Below are positions 57,382 to 64,000 of a stretch of DNA of 64,000 bases, in pieces. A program made the translations under genes and the position numbers. The notes below the pieces were generated by a model. It was not told where the DNA came from. It made no database searches and worked only from the letters and a program-made list of their open reading frames with translations. Numbering within the stretch: position 1 is the first letter of the stretch; every line of letters starts with the position of its first letter. The DNA is from Hordeum vulgare subsp. vulgare (taxonomy: Eukaryota; Streptophyta; Magnoliopsida; Poales; Poaceae), in contig NC_058521.1 of the NCBI RefSeq assembly GCF_904849725.1, positions 342,162,638 through 342,226,637 on the forward strand, written 5' to 3'.

Positions 57382-57394
57382 GCTCTGATACCAA
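57382..57394 (-). promoter_or_regulatory. RT-H primer-binding site, tRNA-iMet
   Basis: On the minus strand it reads TTGGTATCAGAGC, three bases inside the LTR, an exact match to the usual initiator-Met site. Confidence 0.92.
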
Positions 57395-57397
57395 CGC

Positions 57398-60300
57398 TGT
57401 CGGGACCCCGATCCTAAGCCATATGAATCCAGTCTGTAACACATCGCATCTCTTTGCGGTCTCACGCACGGTTATCCCCACGGCTGCAGCCTTACCTTAG
57501 TCGGGACCGTTTGCGCATTTTGACTAGCGTATGCAATTGTGTCGCTAGCAATCCAATGTCAAAGAACCCGGATCGACATGTCTAGTCATAAACTAAAGTG
57601 GCAGTTCCGTACAGGGACAGGCAAACATGACCGAGCAAAGCAGGTGTCGGTCATCAGCGAATGTAGGCAAGTCGTAGCAAGCTATAAGGACAACATTACA
57701 ACGCGTGACATTTCCCAAAGGGACAGACACAGCAGCTAAGAAGGACACATGCCGGTCAACTAATGTGTCCGGAGCAGTAGCGAACTATCATGGCTCGATG
57801 GAATCACAAAGGGGCATTTCCTCGTAAGGAGTGCTACTAAGGCCTACGACAAGGTATTCGAACCCCATACATATCAAGTACAACACACGTACGCATGGCA
57901 TACCGATATGTATAGATACATCGATGGCATCACAACATAACCATAAACATACAAACTTTATTTAGAGGGCTCAGACGAGCCACACACATAATATTACACA
58001 TATAGGGGTCTCTCGACCCATCATCATAATTCATACACACAAGTCTTACAAGTCAGCAGAAGAATAAAACTTTCTGAGTACAAACAGATGGAAAGATAAA
58101 GGCGCATGGCCTGACTATCTACAGACCCAACCTAGGGCCAGATCGTAGCTGGGATACCAGCTACTCGTCGTCGTGAACGTCTAGGTAGAACCCTCCATTA
58201 CGGTCATTAACAACCTCTGCAACAAATTATTAAGCAAACGTGAGTACGAAAGTACTCAGCAAGACTTTACTAAAACTATCTACACATGCAATGTATCATC
58301 AAGGATTTGTGGGGTTTCATGCGGAAAGCCAGCATTTGACTCTTGGCTAGACAACTTGCATTTTTAAAAAGTTTTGACAACTTTGATTTCTCGCACACGA
58401 GTCCACTAACACCACAACAATACTCCATCGTGGAATCATTCCATCTCCCTAAGGAAATGCCATCCACGACACTCACACTTATCTTGACAATTTTATGAGT
58501 AGCCATTATAGTTATCTATGAACAACATATGCTTCCAAGTAGTCCATATCCGCGGACGCGGCTATTCGAATAGATCATAACCCTACAGGGGTGTACTTCT
58601 TCACACACGCTCTCGCCACTTATCCCCATGTGCACGTCATGCACCTCAGCAACCTTCAAGCGGAAGCCCAGAGAGGGAGTCGGCCACGACCTTTAACCAC
58701 GCTAATACTTAGTCGAGGTCTATCGCCTATCTGAGGGTAACCCGCACGGAAGTCCGGCCGAGGTTTCCGCTACGGCCCCAAACAATGTGCGCAGGGTTCA
58801 CAAGCCCACCATCCGGGTGCCACTTGGTACACCGTGCCACTGCCTACCGCATCATAGCCCACCTCTAAGGTCAGCTCTACGCACGGCCTCCAGCATGACT
58901 ATAAACACCAGAAACTACTTGCAACTCCTGGACCGGGTACTAAGCGGATAATAAGTCGAGCGGGGTCATATTTCAGGGCCCAGCATGTGGTAGTATCTTG
59001 TCTTGGATTACATACACGAAACTCAGTTCCTAAGGACGGTTCCAATGAAACAACCCGCCATGTACTCCTACATAGCCTTTCACTGGTACCTTTACCAAAA
59101 CAGGTTCAACACACCACCTTTACTAACTGAACACATTCTCATGATCTTGTTCATCACCCAGATGACAGACCGTACACAACTCTAAGCATAGCATGCATAG
59201 CAGGATAAGCCACATCATGGCTCAAGCATCTACCAGGTATGCTAGGTTGCAAGGTTCAGCTATTTACTGTGACAAGGACAGGTCATGCAAAGCAAGTGGG
59301 TTCAACTAACGTGGTAAAAGCATTGAAAGCATTTTGACCTAATGCAATAAATAAGAGCAGGAGAGAGAACATGGGATTTATCGGGATGATCAAAATGGTT
59401 GCTTGCCTTGTTCCTCAGCACAGGGGTGATATCCGTCAGTTCGATAACCAGACGTATCCGGAGGGGTGGAGCCTACCGAAATAACAACAATCAATCAATA
59501 TCAAACATATGCAACAAAATGATGCATTAAATGCAATGTAGCATGGTTTGAGATGACTAGCAGAACCCTTTGGGGTGATCTTGATTTGAAACCATAATTC
59601 AAATATCATTTGAATTATAATTTATCAAATTCTTTTAATTTATTTGACCTGATGTTGTTTCATAACTTTGTTTTTCATGCATGAAAATAGCACCACTGGA
59701 TTCCTTGAATTTTTCTGATCCTTTTACATATATTATTTGTTAAATTTGGAGTTATATTCAATTTTCTATGAATTTCCAAAGTTTTGAACTTATTCTGGAA
59801 TTATTTTTAAACAGAAAAGCTTTTATTGCCACGACATCAGCAGGTCAATCTGGCCGTTGAAATTCAAACATGACCAGTGGGACCCACTGGTCAGTGACTC
59901 TGGCCAGTTTTTAGTTAAATTTAAACTTAATTAGGTATTTAACAGTGTTGGACCCACATGTCAGTGGTTGTTTAGGTTTTTATTTAATTAATTATTTTAT
60001 TAATCCTAAACTTAATTAGCCAGGGGGCTGGACCCACCTGTCATAGGCTCAGGGGGATCGGTTCCACAGGCGGCGAGGTCGATCTCGCCGGCGGTGAGCC
60101 TCCGGCGACCACAGAGACGGCGGAGGGGCTCGGGAATGCATCTCCGATGACCAAATGTACGGTGGAGGGCACCAAACGAACCAGCACACAGCCGCAGTTC
60201 CATTTCTACAAAGAACCGAAGCTAAGATGGCCGGAGATGATGCCGGCGACGAGCTTGGCGGCGGCCGAAGCTCGGGCTATGTCGGGATCGATGAAACAGA

Positions 60301-61440
60301 GGGCATTTCTCGCGGGGCTGGGCTCCTACAGCATCTACGCGACGTACTGAAGACATTGGTGACCTCAGAATGACCAGCCGATCACCGGAGAGCCACCGGT
60401 GATGAGGTCCCGCAGTGGATCTCGTCGGGCTCCGGTGGAATCGGGGCCTAGAGAAAGGGATCGAGGGGGAAAATTTGGGGGAAAGAACCCTGAGCTCACG
60501 GGGAGTACAAAGGCGTCGAGAGTGGGCTCGTGGATGGCCTGAGGAGGGAGAACGACGGCGGCGAGCTCTGGTGACCCGAGGAGCAAGATGAGGGCGTCAT
60601 GGCGTTTCAGAGCTTCTCGACGTCGAGCGACTGGCTGGAGAGATTCAGGGGATCACGGCGAAGCTAACGCGCAGCTCAGGAGAGAGGAAGAACGGCTGGA
60701 GCGACGGCGAGCTCGAGCTTAAGCTTGCGGTCATGTGGCCGAGAGGAGAAGAGAGCAGGGGGGGCGAATGAGGCGAGGAGGAGCTCGGGGAGGTCTTCGG
60801 GGAGCTTATCCCCTTCACGCCAGTGCGACAACGCGGCCAGGCAGACGCACAGGTGCGTGGCCGCGCCGGAACGAGCGGCGGCCACCTCCTGCTGCTCGCT
60901 GGCAAGGAAGACGACGGGGAGCAGCAGGGCCTGGGCCACGTGAGCAACAGGTAAGCTTCTTTTCATTCCATTTCTGTTTCTCTTTTATTATTTCTGATAG
61001 TGTTTCATTTATTTTTGGCTCCAAATTATTCCTAAAATAGTTTGAAAAATACTAGAGTGTTAGTTGGAATATTTCCAACCACTCATAAAGTTTTCAACAT
61101 TTTTGGAAACTTTGATTTATTTGAAATCAAATATATAGTTGATTTCACTAGCTTTTAACTTAAATTTAAAATACCAAAAGTATTTTGAAAATAGGTTTCA
61201 TCTCTGATGTCTTGTTTTCTATATTTATCAGAAAAGATGAACTTTTCTAATGGCCATTTTGGGTTCATTGATTTAGCACTTTTTGGAATTCTTTTGAATA
61301 AAAGGTGGCTAGGGTTTCGCTTTGGTTTTCTTTACTTTGCTTTGGATTTTTCCTTGAGTGCAATTCAAATTCTTAAGATGCAATGGAAGAAAATATGAGC
61401 TCAAACTTGCTAAACCCTAATGGGGATCAGGGATGTGACA
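57398..61440 (-). repeat. RT-H 5' LTR
   Basis: It matches 47323-51378 along its length and ends GGATGTGACA on the + strand. GGACCCAC motifs are at 59880, 59950 and 60030 with the same 70/80 spacing as the other LTR. Confidence 0.9.
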
Positions 61441-61446
61441 GTCATG

Positions 61447-62977
61447 TGATACGTCTCTGTCGTATCTATAATTTTTGATTGTTTCATGCCAATATTCTAC
61501 AACTTTCATATACTTTTGGCAACTTTTTAAACTATTTTTGGGACTAACATACTGATCCAGTGCCCAGTGCCAGTTCCTGTTTGTTGCATGTTTTTTGTTT
61601 CAAAGATTATCCTTACCAAACGAAGTCCAAACGCAATAAAAAACCTACGGGGATTTTTTTGGAATATTTATGATTTTGGGGAAGAAGAATCTACGCGAAA
61701 CGATGCCCGAGGAGGTCACAAGCCGAGGAGGCGCCCCCCCCCAGGCCGCGGCTGGCAGGCTTGTGACCAATCACTAAGGCGGTTGGGGCCCTTCTTTTGC
61801 CGCAGGAAAGATAATATCCGGAAGAAAATCGTGTTGAAATTTCAGCCCAATCGGAGTTACGGATCTCCGGGAATTTAAGAAACGGTGAAAGGCAGAATCT
61901 GGGAGCGCAGTAACAGAAGGACACATAGAGAGATATCCAATCTCGGAGGGGCTCCCGCCCCTACACCGCCGTGGAGACAATGGACCAGAGGGGAAACCCT
62001 TCTCCCATCTAGGGTGGAGGTCAAGGAAGAAGAATAAGAAGGGGGGCTCTCTCCCCCTCTCTCCCGGCGGCGCCGGAACGCCGCACGGGACATCATCGTG
62101 TGACGGCGATCTACACCAACACCTCCGTCATCTTCACCAACACCTCCATCACCTTCCCCCATCTATATTCAGCGGTCCAATCTCCCGCAACCCGTTGTAC
62201 CCTCTACTTGAACATGGTTCTTTATGCTTCATATTATTATCCAATGATGTGTTGCCATCCTATGATGTCTGAGTAGATTTTCGTTGTCCTATCGATGATT
62301 GATGAATTGCTATGATTGGTTTAATTTTCTTGTGGTTATGTTGCTGTCCTTTGGTGCCCATCATATGAGCGCGCGCGTGGAGCACACCATAGGGTTAGTA
62401 GTATGTTGATAGGACTATGTATTGGAGGGCAAGGGTGACAGAAGCTTCAGCCTAGCATAGAAATTGATGCATGCGGGATTGAAGGGGGGCCAATATATCT
62501 TATTGCTATGGTTGGGTTTTACCTTAATGAACGTTAGTAGTTGCGGATGCTTGCTAATAGTTCCAATCATAAGTGCATAGAACTCCAAGTAAGGGATGAC
62601 ATGCTAGCAGTGGCCTCTCCCACATAAAACTTGCTATCGGTCTAGTAACGTAGTCCATTGCTTAGGGACAATTCCGCAACTCCTACCACCACTTTTCCAC
62701 ACTCGTTAAACTAACATAATTGTTTCTTTATCTTAGCAGCCCCTAGTTTTTATTTACGTGTTCTTTATTTTCTTGCAAACCTATCCTATCACTCCTATAA
62801 AGTACTTCTAGTTTCATACTTGTTCTAGGTAAAGCGAACGTAAAGTGTGCGTAGAGTTGTATCGGTGGTCGATAGAACTTCAGGGAATATTTGTCCTACC
62901 TTTAGCTCCTCGTTGGGTTCGACACTCTTACTTATCGAGAAAGGCTAAAATTGATTCCCTATACTTGTGGGTTATCA
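61447..62977 (+). repeat. Solo LTR of the TGATACGTC group
   Basis: It starts TGATACGTCTCTG and ends GGGTTATCA, with near-identical flanks TCATG (61442-61446) and TCACG (62978-62982). No internal sequence is present, so the element body was lost by LTR-LTR recombination. It carries the U3 stem-loop at 61714-61768. It lies one base beyond the RT-H target duplication. Confidence 0.88.
61714..61768 (+). repeat. U3 stem-loop in the solo LTR
   Basis: GGTCACAAGCC (61714-61724) pairs perfectly with GGCTTGTGACC (61758-61768). The T-A pair replaces a C-G pair at the same position in RT-D. Confidence 0.7.
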
Positions 62978-63604
62978 TCACGCCAACTATTACTTCTACT
63001 ACTATAGCTAACCGTTAGCGATAAAGTAAAGTAATCAACATGGCGTTGCATCTCATACAATAAATTAAGACAACTCCTATCGCTCCTGTCGGTTGTCATA
63101 CTCAACGACATGCAACTCGTGAATCCTATTGCAAGAATGTGATCAATCTCATACATCACATATGTAACATCACATCCTTTTGGCCATATCACATTACATA
63201 GCATACCCTGCAAAAACAAGTTAGACGTCCTCTAATTGTTGTTGCAAGTTTTACGTGGCTGGTTAGGGTTTCTAGGAAGAAAGCTTCTTACCTACGTGAC
63301 AGCCACAACGTTGATATGCCAATGCTATTTACCCTTCATAAGGACCCTCTTCATCGAATCCGATCTGACTAAAGTGGGAGAGGCAGACACCCGGTAGCCA
63401 CCTTATGCAACAAGTGCATGTCGGTCGGTGGAACTAGTCTCACGTAAGAGTACGTGTAAAGTCGGTCCGGGCCGCTTCATCCCATGATGCCGCCGAATCA
63501 AGATAAGACTAGTAACGGCAAGAAAATTGACAAATCAGCGTCCACAACTTTTGTGTTCTACTCGTGCATAGAATCTACGCATAGAACCTTGGCTCGTATG
63601 CCAC
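62978..63604 (-). other. RT-E 5' leader
   Basis: Sequence continues the Copia leader to the 5' LTR. Just before the LTR, the minus strand reads GTGGCATACGAGCC, a degenerate initiator-Met primer site. No gene. Confidence 0.7.
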
Positions 63605-64000
63605 TGTTGGGAATCATAGTAATTTCAAAAAAATTCCTACGTCATGCAAGGATCTATCTATGGAGAAACCAGCAACCAGCAAAGGGGTAGAACATCTTCA
63701 TACCTTTGAAGATAGCTAATCGGAAGCGTTGCTAGAACGTGGTTGATGGAGTTGTAATCGCAGGGATTGAGATCGTGATGGATTCCGATCTATGCACTGA
63801 ACGATGGTGCCTCTGCGTTCAACACAGGTGCAGCCCGATGACTTCTCCAATGCCTTGATCCATCAAGGAGGGATGAGATGTTGAGGGAGAGATCCGGAAG
63901 CACGATGACATGGTCACGGTGGAGCTGCGTGGTATTCTCATACGGCTTCACCAAGCACTATGGAGGACGAGGAGAAAGAGAGATAGGGCTGCACCGACGA
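63605..64000 (-). repeat. RT-E 5' LTR, cut by the window edge
   Basis: It starts TGTTGGGAATCATAG and aligns with 29826-30221. Confidence 0.88.

Larger units (their letters stand above)
47323..61440 (-). mobile_element. RT-H: full-length chromovirus-like Gypsy element, minus strand
   Basis: LTRs are 4056 bp (47323-51378) and 4043 bp (57398-61440). Flanks are ATCAT (47318-47322) and GTCAT (61441-61445), matching at four of five bases. In element order: tRNA-iMet primer site, accessory ORF, gag, protease, reverse transcriptase, RNase H, integrase and a chromodomain-like C-terminus. Several stops and frameshifts make it inactive. The chromodomain and order fit the Tekay/Del type; the clade is tentative. 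About 7 differences in the first 140 LTR bases by eye. Confidence 0.9.
29826..64000 (-). mobile_element. RT-E: Angela/BARE-like Copia element, minus strand, heavily interrupted
   Basis: The 3' LTR is at 29826-31839, degraded pol at 31840-35054, leader at about 46366-47322 and 62978-63604, and the 5' LTR starts at 63605 and leaves the window. RT-F, RT-H and a solo LTR are inserted in it. The two LTR starts differ at roughly 50 of 396 positions by eye, so it is old. The LTR and leader text match what I know of the Angela/BARE group. Confidence 0.85.

Noticed and set aside
1..64000. CRISPR arrays or bacterial-type operons
   Set aside because: No short regularly spaced repeats were seen and all coding parts are plant retrotransposon types.

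Overview
The window looks like intergenic DNA from a large-genome grass, most likely a Triticeae species (wheat, barley, rye or a relative). This rests on recognised repeat types: Angela/BARE-like Copia, the Gypsy groups whose LTRs begin TGATACGTC, and chromovirus-like Gypsy elements with LTRs of about 4 kb. I found no host gene, tRNA gene, rRNA gene or CRISPR array. Essentially every base can be placed in a transposable element, most of them nested. Family names are my recognition only; no database was searched.

Layout, using local labels. RT-A (1-13725, + strand) is the right part of a TGATACGTC-type Gypsy element; RT-B (1894-11271, minus) sits inside it. RT-A itself is inserted in the integrase of RT-C, a decayed minus-strand Gypsy element seen at 13726-16548 and 26337-28371. 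RT-D (16549-26336, +) splits RT-C at its gag/protease region. RT-D is an Athila-like element with gag, protease and an intact Athila-type ORF but no reverse transcriptase or integrase. RT-C in turn lies inside the remnant of a Transposase_28-type Gypsy gag (28372-29114, minus), followed by a short unrelated + strand LTR fragment (29482-29825). From 29826 to beyond the right edge runs RT-E, an old Angela/BARE-like Copia on the minus strand. Its 3' LTR holds a Harbinger-type MITE (31120-31410). Its body is split by RT-F (35055-46365, LTR sequence only), which contains RT-G (36373-44096); by RT-H (47323-61440), a full-length chromovirus-like element; and by a solo LTR (61447-62977). RT-E resumes and its 5' LTR begins at 63605.

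Target-site duplications support the main insertions: GTGAG for RT-B, GGAGA/GGAGG for RT-D, GGGGC for RT-G, ATCAT/GTCAT for RT-H, TCATG/TCACG for the solo LTR and TTA for the MITE. LTR divergence judged by eye is lowest in RT-B and highest in RT-E.

RT-A, RT-D and RT-G are Gypsy elements of one broad type. RT-D and RT-G have primer sites for tRNA-Asp, and neither encodes a polymerase, so both would need enzymes from other elements. RT-B has gag plus an accessory ORF and no pol. RT-C, RT-E and RT-H encode or encoded pol but are broken by stops and frameshifts. The most unusual signals are small structures shared across families: a stem-loop upstream of the TATA region whose pairing is kept despite sequence change, a terminal GATACG/CGTATC palindrome, duplicated polypurine tracts, primer-site copies inside LTRs, and an LTR-like leader in front of the Athila-type ORF of RT-D. 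Similar accessory ORFs occur in RT-B and RT-H.
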